Shown here: piece by piece, positions 48,046-58,204 of the stretch
How positions within the stretch are numbered: the stretch's first letter is position 1
How the letters are laid out: the number at the start of each line of letters is the position of its first letter
NCBI GenBank assembly: GCA_032716605.1
Contig: JAVRFV010002319.1
Span: 686,140-750,139, forward strand
DNA length: 64,000 nt
Origin: Paralithodes platypus
Taxonomy: Eukaryota; Arthropoda; Malacostraca; Decapoda; Lithodidae
Reading direction: 5' to 3'
Position numbers and translations under genes: made by a program
The notes under the pieces: generated by a model
The model's database searches: none
What the model was told of the DNA's origin: nothing
What the model saw: only the letters and a program-made list of their open reading frames with translations

Positions 48046-48298
48046 CCCACTCTTTCCCTCTTCTCATCAAAACACATCCTCTCTCCCTCCCCCCAACCAA
48101 CACCCCCTCTTCCTCAACACACACTCTCTCCCCCACCACAGTACCCCCTCATAAACTCCTCTCTCTCTCGCACAAAAACACCCTATCTCTCCCTCCCACA
48201 ACACGCCCCTCCTCCCCCACTATACGCACCCTCTCTCTCTCCCCCAACACATACATACACACTATCTCACACACACACACACCACAGTGGTGTGTTTA
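48046..48298. repeat. C/T-rich simple sequence
   Basis: CTCTCTCCCCC-type low complexity followed by a short (CA)n just before the SINE. Confidence 0.85.
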
Positions 48299-48302
48299 GG
48301 CC

Positions 48303-48759
48303 CTAGCTAGTAGGTAGAGCTCTCGTCTCACACACGAGGGGTCGGGGGTTCAATCCCCGGCCGGGCGGAGACAAATGGGGCTTGTCTCCTTTCATGTGTT
48401 AGCCTCAGTTCACCTAGCTGTAAATAGGACCTGATAATAACGTTGTGACGTCCCATATGGGGTTGGCAAAAATGGTACAAAGATGGGTATCATTAGTCAC
48501 CTAAGCTGATGGCTACCTAGCCTTCGGGCGAGACGGTAACTATAGTGAGAATGGTACCATACAGATCCACTCTAAGCCTTCGTTTCCGATGTCGCCAATT
48601 GGCTAAATACAGACTACACACACATCCACAGCCATTCCAACAGTACATAAAACACTTACCATGCATTTCACGCAATACATTCCCAGTTAAGGAGGCGCGA
48701 TAATAATGAGCTTAGCTCGCATTGCGTGGATTCCCCTTGACGAACAAGTAACTGAGTAA

Positions 48760-48760
<1 letters not shown>
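48303..48760 (+). mobile_element. tRNA-Val-like SINE, copy 3
   Basis: The head is degraded at its start (CCCTAGCTAGTAGGTAGAGC) but box B GGTTCAATCCC and the CAC anticodon arm are kept. The body has several small deletions relative to copies 1 and 2. The 3' part diverges after CATTCCAACAGTAC and ends before (CA)n at 48763. Confidence 0.8.
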
Positions 48761-48762
<2 letters not shown>

Positions 48763-48808
<46 letters not shown>

Positions 48809-49035
48809 CTCTCTCTCTCACACACACAAAACCCATCTCCCCCCTAAAACGCGGGTGACCCTCCTCCCCCACAATAACTCTCCTTCACCCCCTAAAACGC
48901 GGGTGACCCTCCTCCCCCACATACACTCACCCTCCCTCTCATACTCTCTCTCTCTCTCTAAAAAATTCCCCGTCTCTCCCTTCCTCCCTCTGTATCCGCC
49001 TACACCACCACTTCCCCGATCCACCCCCCCCCCCA
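48763..49035. repeat. (CA)n, (CT)n and C-rich simple sequence
   Basis: (CA)n to about 48805, (CT)n, then a duplicated CCCCTAAAACGCGGGTGACC block (about 48840 and 48890), C-rich to 49035. Confidence 0.85.
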
Positions 49036-49247
49036 AGCGTTATTAAGCCAGATATGTAAATGACGCCGCTCTGTGTCATCTGATGTGAATATTTACACAT
49101 TTATCCCCGGCAACTCAATTTTGGAAGTTTATCTGTTGGGAATAATTCTACTGGTAAGGTTCGCTGGCTGCTCTCTGTATCTCTTGCCCAGGCGAGTGGG
49201 GATACATAGTGGTTGAACATTGGAAGACCTTTTTGGAAACCCGAGAA

Positions 49248-49659
49248 TTAAGGGGAGATGGGTCGTTTTTTCTGGTCCCCTTTCTTCCTCATGTTTAGCC
49301 CCATTCGTTTTCAGATTATAAGATGTTTAGCCCCATTAGTTTTCAGATTATAAGATGTTTAGCCCCATTAGTTTTCAGATTATAAGATGTTCGGCCCATT
49401 AGTTTGGCGATGTTAAGACCTTTCGCCCCATTTTTGTCAATATTAAAACTTTGTTTCATTTAGGTGTCTATTTTTTCCTGGCGAGCGATAGCGAGCCTGT
49501 AGTTTAAGAGGAACCGGCCTTCGGCCAGGAAATTTATCTTGAAAAAGGGTCTTGGGCAGGTGTATTTTTAAGCTTGATAGAGGTCTAGGGAGGAAACTAA
49601 AAACATAATAAAATAAAAAATACATAAATGAGGAAATCAATAGGCCCCACCCCCGTTAA
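49248..49659 (+). mobile_element. MITE family B, copy B7
   Basis: TTAA at 49248-49251 and 49656-49659, left end TTAAGGGGAGATGGGTCG. A 34-bp block (GTTTTCAGATTATAAGATGT and GTTTAGCCCCATTA) is triplicated near the left end. The core is present, but the TTTTTCTACCGAAAAATG block is deleted. Confidence 0.85.
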
Positions 49660-49760
49660 TTACGATAGAGTACCGGTATACCCTTTGGAATACAAGAGTC
49701 AACTAAAACAGCTCTAGTAAAACCGTCTAAGGTTACCTAGGATCAAGTTAAGAGAGCATC

Positions 49761-49974
49761 TTAACCATTTCAACATTATATGACGCATTTTGACAGTTTA
49801 CTCTGGCTATTATAAGACGATGTACACAGTTTAAGAAGGATCTGTGGGAATTAAGAGGGTAAAGTCTACCTCAGTCAACCCTCTGACAACCATATGCCCT
49901 TCATAATCAAATTATAATCGTCTAATAACCAGCAAACAGAAAATATATGCATAATCGGATAATGAAAGGGTTAA
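49761..49974. mobile_element. MITE family C, copy C5
   Basis: TTAA at 49761-49764 and 49971-49974; ends TTAACCATTTCAACATTATATGAC and GCATAATCGGATAATGAAAGGGTTAA. Internal AGACGATGTACACAGTTTAAG and AATTATAATCGTCTAAT blocks. Confidence 0.75.
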
Positions 49975-49994
49975 TTCCAGACTATATATAACTG

Positions 49995-50069
49995 TATATA
50001 TATATATATATATTATATATATATACTACATATATACTACATATATATATTGGTGTATAATATACAGTA

Positions 50070-50145
<76 letters not shown>
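49995..50145. repeat. (AT)n and (CT)n microsatellites
   Basis: (AT)-rich tract to about 50050 and (CT)n at 50071-50145. Confidence 0.97.
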
Positions 50146-50149
<4 letters not shown>

Positions 50150-50234
50150 ACAGCCAGACAGACATACAGCCAGACGGGCCCAACAAACAGTTTCCACCTT
50201 TTCCCCCGATACAGTAGACTCGTAGCGGACAGTT

Positions 50235-50239
50235 TATTG

Positions 50240-50289
<50 letters not shown>

Positions 50290-50495
50290 TCTTGTTTGGT
50301 CTGTTGGGTATGGTGGATGTGTGTGTATGTTTGTCGTGTGTGTGTGTGTGTGTATGTTTGATATGTGTGTGTGTGTGTTCTTGTTTGGTCTGTTGGGTAT
50401 GATTGATGTGTGTGTATGTTTGTTGTGTGTGTGTGTGTGTGCGTTCTTGTTTTTTGGTGGGTAAAATGGATGTATGTGATGGGTGTGTGTGTGTG
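50235..50495. repeat. (GT)n-rich units of about 100 bp
   Basis: TTCTTGTTTGGTCTGTTGGG and GATGTGTGTGTATGTTTG blocks repeat between (GT)n tracts two to three times. Confidence 0.85.
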
Positions 50496-50840
50496 TGTAA
50501 TTGATACGAAATTTGTAACAAAACTTTATGACAAACGAACAGATTTCCAATTTCATATAGTTAACTTTCCCTTTCTTTGCGGAAATATCCCCAACAGACA
50601 AAGCTATGGTGTTTTTACTTCCCAAATAATACGCTATAGAAGAGTCTGTTCAAAATATGAAGACTTTTTAGAGGCTTGTAAGGTCCTTATTAGAACATTG
50701 TTGAAACAAGGATATGAAATATAACTCTTAAAAAGACATTTTAACAAACTACCAATTAGATATTTTAACTACAATAAATTACAAAATATTATAAGTGACG
50801 TATTTCAAGAAACACCTTCTTAGAACTGCTAGAGACGATA
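50496..50840 (+). pseudogene. C-terminal fragment of an RT-like mobile protein
   Basis: The plus frame reads VIDTKFVTKLYDKRTDFQFH, IVNFPFLCGNIP, YGVFTSQIIRYRRVCSKYED, FLEACKVLIRTLLKQGYEI, then a stop, and after a frame change LLKRHFNKL..FNYNKLQNI. The pattern KLYDKRDDF..IVNFP..NIP..YGV.ISQLIR is, from memory, the conserved end of a family of RT-containing mobile-element proteins in marine invertebrates. I cannot assign the superfamily. Only the end is present, after (GT)n. Confidence 0.55.
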
Positions 50841-51282
50841 TGAGTAAATTTGTGAAGAACATCTCAGCTAATAATGATGACGTCATTGAATTTACCACAC
50901 ACTGCATCTACTGAATATGTCGACGTATTATTACCAGAATGTTGATGCCAAGGAGATGGGCTGATCCTGTCAGAGTGGGGGTTGAGCGTCCCCTGCCTCC
51001 CAGAGCTCAACCTCACTTTATCTCATGCTAAATATGTTTCAATACTTTTTGACGTAGTTATGGATTTCTTCTTCGATATCCGACGACAAAATGTGACTTC
51101 CTCAATTTAAACTAACTGATTTTGTCTACTCTACTTCCGACTACAAAATTGACTTCCCGAATTTATCAACCCCCTGATTTTGACTATTTCATTAGTACTA
51201 TACTACTCTTTCTTTTAGGGCAAACACTCTACACCAGGTATTATAGAGATAGCCGGTTTGCCACAGTTATAACAGAAAACCG
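50841..51282. other. Unassigned, with a diverged 70-bp duplication
   Basis: CCGACGACAAAATGTGACTTCC..GATTTTGTC and CCGACTACAAAATTGACTTCC..GATTTTGAC are two copies side by side at about 51080-51187. Nothing else recognised. Confidence 0.5.
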
Positions 51283-51792
51283 ATTACGGCGGATGGCTGT
51301 GGCCTGATGAAGTCCATCCGCCTCTCTATTTTGCCTTGGGGTGGGTGTTTGACTGTATCTCTATATTTTTCATATATCTATATTAATTTCAACTCTTTTC
51401 ACATGTGTGTGTGTGTTCTTTTGACTTGAAAAATGTATGTAAAGAGAGAGATGTGAATGATGTGTATGTGTTTCGTGCGTGTGATGTGTGTCTCTGGCGC
51501 GAAGAGAGAGAGAGAGAGAGCGAGTGTGAGTGTATGAAAACTGATTATGGCGTATGGTGTGGCGTGAAGAAGTGAATGAGCCTGTGTATTTTGCGTATGG
51601 GGTGCGTGTGATGTGTGTCTATATTTTGAAGAGAGAGAGATGAATGAGCCTGTGTATGTGATGCGTATTGTGTGTGTGTGTGTGTGTCTCTCTGGCGTGA
51701 AGAGAGAAGAAGAGAGAGAGAGAGTGTGAGTGAATGAGCCTGTGTATGTGATGCGTATTGTGTGCGTGTGATGTGTGTCTCTCTGGAGGCGT

Positions 51793-51871
<79 letters not shown>

Positions 51872-51900
51872 TGGGGGGGGCAAGACTAGTGGGTGGAGAA
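51283..51900. repeat. Diverging tandem unit being invaded by (GA)n/(GT)n
   Basis: A unit beginning AAAACCGATTACGGCGGATGG and holding CTCTATTTTGCC..GGGTG and CTGTATCTCTATATTTTTC recurs in degraded form at about 51537, 51630 and 51715. GA and GT runs grow within each copy, ending in (GA)n at 51797-51868. The first unit has a GGCGGATGG..CCATCCGCC hairpin (about 51288-51324). Confidence 0.6.
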
Positions 51901-52397
51901 GGGGTGTTACTGTGAAGGGTGGGTGAGAGTGGGAGGAGGGGAAGGGGGGATGGATGGGGTGTTTCTCCGTGGGAAGTGAAGGAGGATGGGGGTGTCTGTA
52001 TGATTGATTGATTGATTCTTTATTGAGAAAGCATAAATACATGGGAATACATAATTACACGTCTCAAAAGGGCAAAGGTGATAAAACAGTCTTTTACCCT
52101 ACTCATATTATACATGTACAATATCAACACAGACATGAATACAACATTTAGTAAGTTTTTATCTCTATACTTGTTAGCAAACCAGTTGTCCCTAACTGTT
52201 TAAGAAGGACCCTTAGCTAAGCTGGGCTTAGGCTTAGCGTGGGTTTGCTATAATCCTTCTACTTTCCTTAATGTCATAGAATGACCCTCCCACTCCAGTT
52301 TAATACATGCCTACATATACACACACATACATACACCCATACACACATAAATACATATACAGTATATACATATATATATACACATATACATACATAT

Positions 52398-52428
<31 letters not shown>

Positions 52429-52609
52429 TGCATGTACATATACCTACATACATACCTATACACACAATAATTCATACAATAACACACAAATTTCACAATA
52501 TACAGTGTATACATACACATTTATTATTATAATAACAATAATGATATAATGAGGCTATCAATTACATACTAATCATAACACTAAATCCTAAACTTTGTTT
52601 TATGTATAT

Positions 52610-55252
52610 TTACCTTACGATGTATTGTATTTGTTTGCATTTGGCTATTATTTGAGTAATCATATTATGATTGAACATCCATATAATTTGTTCATCGACC
52701 TTATCTATGACATTGTTTCTATATTTCGCTAGGTGTTGGCAGTGCAGTATATAATGATTTAAGGTATGACTTCTTGGTTTTTTACATAGTTGACAACATA
52801 TTTCGTGTTCTCCTTTAGGAACACCAAGTTCCCACATGTAACAATATCCTAACCTAAGTCGTGTGCACAAGGAGTCCTTCCAAGCACTTCTTAAGTTTCC
52901 GTATATGAAGCTAGTTCGCCGTGCAACGTTATTATAGTGATAGAATGTTGCACTATTCGCGTGTTTTTCTTGCATCATAAAAAGTTCCGCATCCTTTTGT
53001 TTTTTTCTAATTGTTGATTTAATTTGTCTTAAAGATTGAATGCACTCGTAATCTATTGTGTCTTTCTCCGTTCCTAATTTAGCAAGTTCGTCCGCTCTTT
53101 CATTATTTATTATCCCAACATGTGAAGGTATCCACGTAAATTTTACCATTCTCCCATTATTGCGTAGTTCATCTATAATAACCTTACACTGAGATACCAG
53201 CTTTTCATACACGGGTTTTTTGCTGTTCATAGATTCCAAAGCACTTCGACTGTCTACGAAAAAGCACACATCACCTTCTCCCCCTCTTATTTTATTTAAC
53301 CCGTATAACATAGCACATATTTCTGCCTGCGTAGAGGACACGTTGTTACTTATTCTATAATAATATTCACTGTATATGTTATCGTTACCTACATCGTCAC
53401 TCACCAGTATCCCACATCCTGCTCTCCCATTTTCTGTGACAGAGCCATCGCAGTATACTTGCGCAACATTATCATCTTTTAATTCATTTATCTTTTCTTC
53501 AACAATTATTTTAAGTTCCCCAGTCTCGTACATACTTTTCTTTTTCCCCAGCTTGATAATATTTATATCCACGCCTTTATCTTCCCAGGGTGGAGGTTTT
53601 TGTGCCCTCTCTTCGACCAGAAAGATATTTATTAGGTCAAATTTCTGTACTTTATGTATTAGTTCTTTTAGGTATCCCCTCTTGCCTTGCCTCCTGAAGG
53701 TTCCAATTTTACGTATGCTATCGTTGACGTCTTGTGCCAATTTTTCACCACTACCTGACCGTATATGTCTCATTGCCGATACTAGGTTTACTTCCTCTAT
53801 TCTGTGTCGCAAGGTTGTTAAATTTAATTCTAATCTCATAGCAGCTACCATCGCATTTTTGGGGCAGTTTAATATAACCCGCATAGCCTCATTTTGGATA
53901 GTTTCTATTTTATCCAACCTTCCTTCACCAAGGCAAGAGAGAACGGGGCTGGCATATTCCACCACTGACCTAATAGTGGTGAGGTACATCATCCGCAGTA
54001 CCTGTACACCAACACCTGTACCACTCCAAGCTAGGGATTTCAAGGGTGCCATACGTGCCTTACATTGTGTTTGTATATGATGTAACTCGGCATCTTTACT
54101 GTCTGATGTATATCCTATATAGATGCCTAGATACTTATAGCTCCTAACCCTATCAATATTTTTTTCATTCACAGCTAATTGTTTATCGCCCATAGCACGA
54201 CACTGAAATTTAGTTTTTTCTTCATTAATTACTAGCCCTAGCTTCTGGGTTAATTGCCCAAATTTGTTGAGGGCCAATTGCATATTCTCAACGCTACTGC
54301 TTTGCAGCATTATATCGTCTGCGTATATTGTTATTTTAACACCTGGACCTAGCATATCTTGGGCTATCCTATTCATTAGGACATTAAAGAGGAATGGACT
54401 TAATACCCCGCCTTGTGGTGTACCCAGGTCAAGTTTCCTTTCCTCAGAAAGAGCCCCTTGATACCACACCTGCGCCTTCCTTCCAAATAAATAATCTCCT
54501 ATCCAATGTAATAATTTTCCTTTTACACCCATGTTAGCTAATTCAAACAAAATTACCTCTCCATTTGCTTTATCAAAGGCGCCCTTGAGATCCACGTATA
54601 CCCTGCAGTAATCATTATCGTTGGCCAGACACTTTATGACTGCATCAGATGTACCCCTACCTTTTCTAAAACCGAACAGATTGTTGCACAATTTATCGTC
54701 TGTGATATATAATAGCCTCTCCAACACGATTCTCTCCATCATTTTGGACATACACGATGTGAGGGAAACGGGTCTACTCTCCCCATTTGGTTTAGGGATG
54801 GGAATGATTATAGCTTTTTTCCACGCTTTAGGTAGTTTACCCTCTTTAAGACTCATGTTGAATAATCGAAGGAGGGGGCTATCTTCTATACTGGCTAGGC
54901 AGTTTAATACATCGTAAGTTATACCGTCTTCCCCGGGAGCTGTAGATTTACCTTGTTTAATTGCTCTAAGTAGTTCATCTCTTGTTATATCTACATCTGT
55001 GATGTGTGCTATATTTAATGCGTTAACAATAGTTTCTCTCCTCTCATTTTCCCAACCCTCTAATCCCTCCCTGACGTCCTGCGGCAGTGAATCGGTACTA
55101 GCGGCAGTTGCCCACTTTTCCATTAATTCGTTTGCCTTTTGTTGTGGATGTGGGTGTGCGACATTACTTTTCCTTTTCCCCCGTACTTTATTAACTTCTC
55201 TCCAGATTTCACTGATATGTGTGGTATTCCCAATCTTATTTGCAAATTTTTC
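52610..55252 (-). CDS. LINE ORF2, RT and RNase H part
   Basis: Open without stops over about 880 codons. RT blocks are ESRPVSLTSCMSKMMERIV, NLFGFRKGRGTSDAV, YCRVYVDLKGAFDKANG, LGTPQGGVLSPFLFNVL and YADD (about 54306-54320). RNase H blocks are VYCDGSVTENG, STQAEICAMLYGL, FFVDSRSALESM and NNERADELAK, giving the four acidic residues. The C-terminal tail has a zinc-knuckle-like CCQLCKKPRSHTLNHYILHC. It starts by frameshift from the endonuclease frame and has no ATG of its own at the junction. Confidence 0.93.
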   Translation of the reverse strand, partial: EKFANKIGNTTHISEIWREVNKVRGKRKSNVAHPHPQQKANELMEKWATAASTDSLPQDVREGLEGWENERRETIVNALNIAHITDVDITRDELLRAIKQGKSTAPGEDGITYDVLNCLASIEDSPLLRLFNMSLKEGKLPKAWKKAIIIPIPKPNGESRPVSLTSCMSKMMERIVLERLLYITDDKLCNNLFGFRKGRGTSDAVIKCLANDNDYCRVYVDLKGAFDKANGEVILFELANMGVKGKLLHWIGDYLFGRKAQVWYQGALSEERKLDLGTPQGGVLSPFLFNVLMNRIAQDMLGPGVKITIYADDIMLQSSSVENMQLALNKFGQLTQKLGLVINEEKTKFQCRAMGDKQLAVNEKNIDRVRSYKYLGIYIGYTSDSKDAELHHIQTQCKARMAPLKSLAWSGTGVGVQVLRMMYLTTIRSVVEYASPVLSCLGEGRLDKIETIQNEAMRVILNCPKNAMVAAMRLELNLTTLRHRIEEVNLVSAMRHIRSGSGEKLAQDVNDSIRKIGTFRRQGKRGYLKELIHKVQKFDLINIFLVEERAQKPPPWEDKGVDINIIKLGKKKSMYETGELKIIVEEKINELKDDNVAQVYCDGSVTENGRAGCGILVSDDVGNDNIYSEYYYRISNNVSSTQAEICAMLYGLNKIRGGEGDVCFFVDSRSALESMNSKKPVYEKLVSQCKVIIDELRNNGRMVKFTWIPSHVGIINNERADELAKLGTEKDTIDYECIQSLRQIKSTIRKKQKDAELFMMQEKHANSATFYHYNNVARRTSFIYGNLRSAWKDSLCTRLRLGYCYMWELGVPKGEHEICCQLCKKPRSHTLNHYILHCQHLAKYRNNVIDKVDEQIIWMFNHNMITQIIAKCKQIQYIVR

Positions 55253-56265
55253 CAATAGTCTCCTCTCACTTCTTTACGGGCCTGCCCGCAAATCCGGGAC
55301 GCCTCAAGTAGATCGAATTTAGTAGAGTCATCCCTTCCCGCCTCCACCCACTTCTCATGGCTTTGCTTAAGCATTTTTGACCAATCCTTTAATGTTTGGT
55401 CATTATAGTATTTATTCCGGTTTGACGAATATTCCCTTATTTTTCTTTCTCCTTTAACACTTAATGACTCTACTGTAATTTTGGCCATATCTTCATAAAA
55501 CTGATTTGTACAAATTGGTTCATAGTCTCTATACCAATCCCGAATACTATTGCTAAAATTAGTTATCTTGTCTAGAGGTAATATTATCCTTTTTCTTTTA
55601 TACTTTATGTCCACTTTACCCAAAGGAATACTTATATCTAAAGAGAAATGGTCGCTGAGTAATTCCGGTGTAACATCACACCTCCCATCCAAACCTTGGC
55701 CATTAATAATCACTGCATAGTCTAGCCTCCCTCCCTGTATGTGTGTTGCTGCCTGTGTCCCTAGCAATTTGATATCTGGATAGTCTTTCAATAATTGATT
55801 GAATCTCCTCCCGTTAGTGTTGGTAGTTTCCCCGCCCTCTAATTCCCTGTGACGAGCGTTTAGGTCCCCGGCAATAAGAGTTACCTCATTAAATACACTA
55901 TTAGGTAGAGAGTTAATGGAAAAACAATTCTTAGATACGTAAAGGTTAACAACACTTATTGACCCCTCTTTCATAAATAATTTAATAGAAACTGATTCTA
56001 CCCCGTCGGTTTTATGAGGGTTTTCTACAAGCTCCGAGGGAATGGTATTTATCACGTAGGTTGATACGCCCCTAATGCCTTCGCTCGCCGGGAGAGTATA
56101 TTTTGTATATCTATTTAGCTTTAACAAGTTAACATTCCCTTCCCGAGTCTCTTGGAGGAGTATAACATCTATATCATATTTATTTACATAATAATGCAAG
56201 TCATCAATTCTATTACGTAGTCCATTAACATTCCATGAAATTACTCTAAGTTCATTTTGCTCCAT
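55247..56265 (-). CDS. LINE ORF2, endonuclease part (before the frameshift)
   Basis: Starts at ATG 56265, which overlaps the ORF1 stop (ATG..TGA within 14 bases). Endonuclease blocks are VISWNVNGLRNRI, ILLQETREGN, GVSTYVIN, LIAGDLNARH, GGRLDYAVI and LLSDHFSLDI. After the linker (GQARKEVRGDYW) the natural continuation lies in the other frame; one base seems to be missing at the GG-A5 run at about 55247-55254. The tail in this frame is meaningless. Confidence 0.92.
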
Positions 56266-56782
56266 TGTTACTCGGTGTATCCGTTATTGATTCCGACATA
56301 CCTTCTATTTTTGTCATGATTTTATCCATTTGTCGGTGCAACGCTACCCAGTCCATGAATAATTGTTCTTTTTTCCCTTCATCTTCACACTTAGCTAGCG
56401 CACTCTCGAGCACTACAAGGTTATTCGTCATCAGCTTGTGTGGGTACAGAGTTTTATTTCTTCCTTTTACGGTAAATTTACAATTAGTTGATTCACTTTC
56501 TTTCTTTGCCTTCTTTTCTGTAACTTCTCGTGAGTTTTGACTCGCTGATGCTGTTGCTACTGGTTCGGTACTCACTGATGCTGTTGTTACTGGTTCGGCA
56601 CTCACTGATGCTGTTGCTACAGGTTCGGTACTTTTTTCATTTCCCTTACCTTTAACCATATCATTTAGATAGCTGACTTGTTTTTCTAGCATTTCCACTT
56701 TGTTTCCGAACTCCCGGAGGTATTGAAACATTTCTTCAAACCCTGTTTGTTGTATGCCCGCCATTTCGCTATTTTCTTTCAC
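56252..56782 (-). CDS. LINE ORF1, small coiled-coil protein
   Basis: 176 aa from ATG 56782. An N-terminal heptad-like region (FEEMFQYLREFGNKVEMLEKQ) suggests a coiled coil. A threefold repeat of about 12 residues (EPVATASVS, EPVTTASVS, EPVATASAS) follows, then a Lys/Glu-rich segment and an amphipathic C-terminus. No zinc knuckle is seen, which is unusual for this group. Assigned as ORF1 by position and overlap with ORF2. Confidence 0.75.
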   Translation of the reverse strand: MKENSEMAGIQQTGFEEMFQYLREFGNKVEMLEKQVSYLNDMVKGKGNEKSTEPVATASVSAEPVTTASVSTEPVATASASQNSREVTEKKAKKESESTNCKFTVKGRNKTLYPHKLMTNNLVVLESALAKCEDEGKKEQLFMDWVALHRQMDKIMTKIEGMSESITDTPSNNGAK

Positions 56783-56859
56783 TGTACTTTCAGAACCTGG
56801 GCTTGAACTTACCCCTTCACCAGGGAGGGACTCGAGTCCTCGGGAGAGTGTGAAAGGGA

Positions 56860-57013
56860 GGGGGGGGAAAGGAGGTGGAGGAGGCGTCGATGGAGAGAGA
56901 GAGAGCTACATAGATACACAGACCACAGACCTCAAGGTCCTTACTAGGCAGTCTGGCAGAGAGAGAGAGAGAGAGAGAGGGGAGGGGGGGGGATGGTTGA
57001 CCCTTTCTAGAGG
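56860..57013. repeat. G/A-rich simple sequence
   Basis: GGGGGGAAAGGAGG and (GA)n between the LINE 5' side and element C2. Confidence 0.85.
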
Positions 57014-57565
57014 TTAACCCCTTCTGTACCCGGGACGTCTTTTCAAGTTTATTTAGACGATGTTGTATATTTCAAGAAGGATCTGTGGTAGACAAATTGG
57101 TTAAGCCGCCAAGCGTGAAAGTATGAAGCATGTTAATTGCTTAGACCCTTTTTAAACTGCACAAAATCATCTTAAGGGGAGATTTCCACTCGAGGGATTT
57201 TTTTCTTGACTCCTTTCTCCCTCATGTTTAGCCTCATTGATTTTCTAATTGTAAGACGTTTGCTCCATTATTTTGACGATTTTAAGAACGTTCAACCCAT
57301 TTCTGTCAATTTTAAGACCTTTCGTGCCATTTAGGTGTCGATTTTATCCTGGCGAGCGATAGCGAGCCTGTAATTTAAGAGGAACCGTGCGGCTTTCAGC
57401 CGGGAAATTTTTCTACCGAAAAATGTACAAATTTATCTTGAAAGGGGCTCAAGGGGGTGTAATCTTAAGCTTGAAGGATATCTAGGGACCAAACTAAAAA
57501 CCTCCCCTTAATACTGAATAGGCTTATACCTAGAATCCAATACAAAAGACGTCCACGGTAAATGT
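57014..57565. mobile_element. MITE family C, copy C2, interrupted by B8
   Basis: Left end TTAACCCCTTCTGTACCCGGGACGTC (TTAA 57014-57017), inner TTTAGACGATGTTGTATATTTC and TTTTTAAACTGCACAAAATCATC, then MITE B8, then the C continuation (AATCCAATACAAAAGACGTCC). The terminal AAGGGGTTAA is lost. Confidence 0.7.
57172..57511 (+). mobile_element. MITE family B, copy B8, nested in C2
   Basis: 340 bp between TTAA 57172-57175 and 57508-57511. Ends TTAAGGGGAGATTTCC and ACCTCCCCTTAA. Core GGCGAGCGATAGCGAGCC, a partly altered CGGCTTTCAGCCGG hairpin, TTTTTCTACCGAAAAATG. Confidence 0.85.
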
Positions 57566-57701
57566 TCAAGAGTTTTTACCAACTTACTTGGAACAAGGAA
57601 AATGTGATTGTGTGATGGGGTGGGTGTGGGAGGGATCTGCCTTGTGTGGGCCAATAGGCTTTCTGCAGACTCTCATTTTCTTATGTGACAGCTTCCATAT
57701 A

Positions 57702-57837
57702 TTAACCCCTTCTGTGCCGATACCGTCCTTTCAACTCTTTTCTGGCTACTCCACAGATCCTTCTTAAGCTGCACAAACTCGTCTAAACACAGCTAGAATA
57801 ACGTAAGAAAAGACGTCACTGGTACAGAAGGGGTTAA
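57702..57837. mobile_element. MITE family C, copy C1 (complete, 128 bp plus TTAA)
   Basis: TTAA at 57702-57705 and 57834-57837. Ends TTAACCCCTTCTGTGCCGATAC and GTCACTGGTACAGAAGGGGTTAA form an inverted repeat of about 25 bp. Inner GATCCTTCTTAAGCTGC and CTCGTCTAAACACAG. The shortest and cleanest family C copy in the window. Confidence 0.85.
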
Positions 57838-58204
57838 GGCGGTGATACACGAGCGCCTTTTCCGTCAATTTTTACGGGCAATTGTAGTTTCCAGCTTTAA
57901 TGGTTCAATTTTTGGGCGATTTTTGCACGTATTAATTATATTTTTAGTTTCCTCCCTAGACCTCCATCAAATTAAAAAAAAAATATCCATTAGATCCCCC
58001 TTCTAGATTAATTTGCTCACTATCGTTCGCCAGAGAAAAAATCGACACCTAAATAGCACGAAAGATCTAAATATTGACGAAGAAATGGGGCGAAAGGTCT
58101 TAAAATCAACTAACTAATGGGGCAAACATCTTAACATCTGAAAACTAATGGGGCTAAACATGAGGGAGAAAGTGGTCCAGAAAACCGGCCCATCTCCCCT
58201 TAAT
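57838..58204 (-). mobile_element. MITE family B, copy B9, with family E start
   Basis: The first 55 bp carry the family E motif (ACACGAGCGCCTTTTCCGTCAA). Then B in minus order: TTTCCTCCCTAGACCTCC, CACTATCGTTCGCC, GGGGCGAAAGGTCTTAAAA, AACTAATGGGGCTAAACATG, ending GGCCCATCTCCCC with TTAA 58201-58204, which it shares with S2. Confidence 0.75.

Larger units (their letters stand above)
52001..56790 (-). mobile_element. I-group-like LINE with RNase H
   Basis: ORF1 (176 aa) overlaps ORF2 by a few bases; ORF2 encodes endonuclease, RT and RNase H but has a frameshift. A 3' UTR of about 600 bp ends in (CAAT)n on the sense strand at about 52001-52015. RNase H after the RT and overlapping ORFs fit the I/R1 side of LINE diversity. 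The 5' boundary near 56800 is unclear. The 3' UTR contains a (CATA)/(CA) microsatellite at about 52311-52460. Confidence 0.88.
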
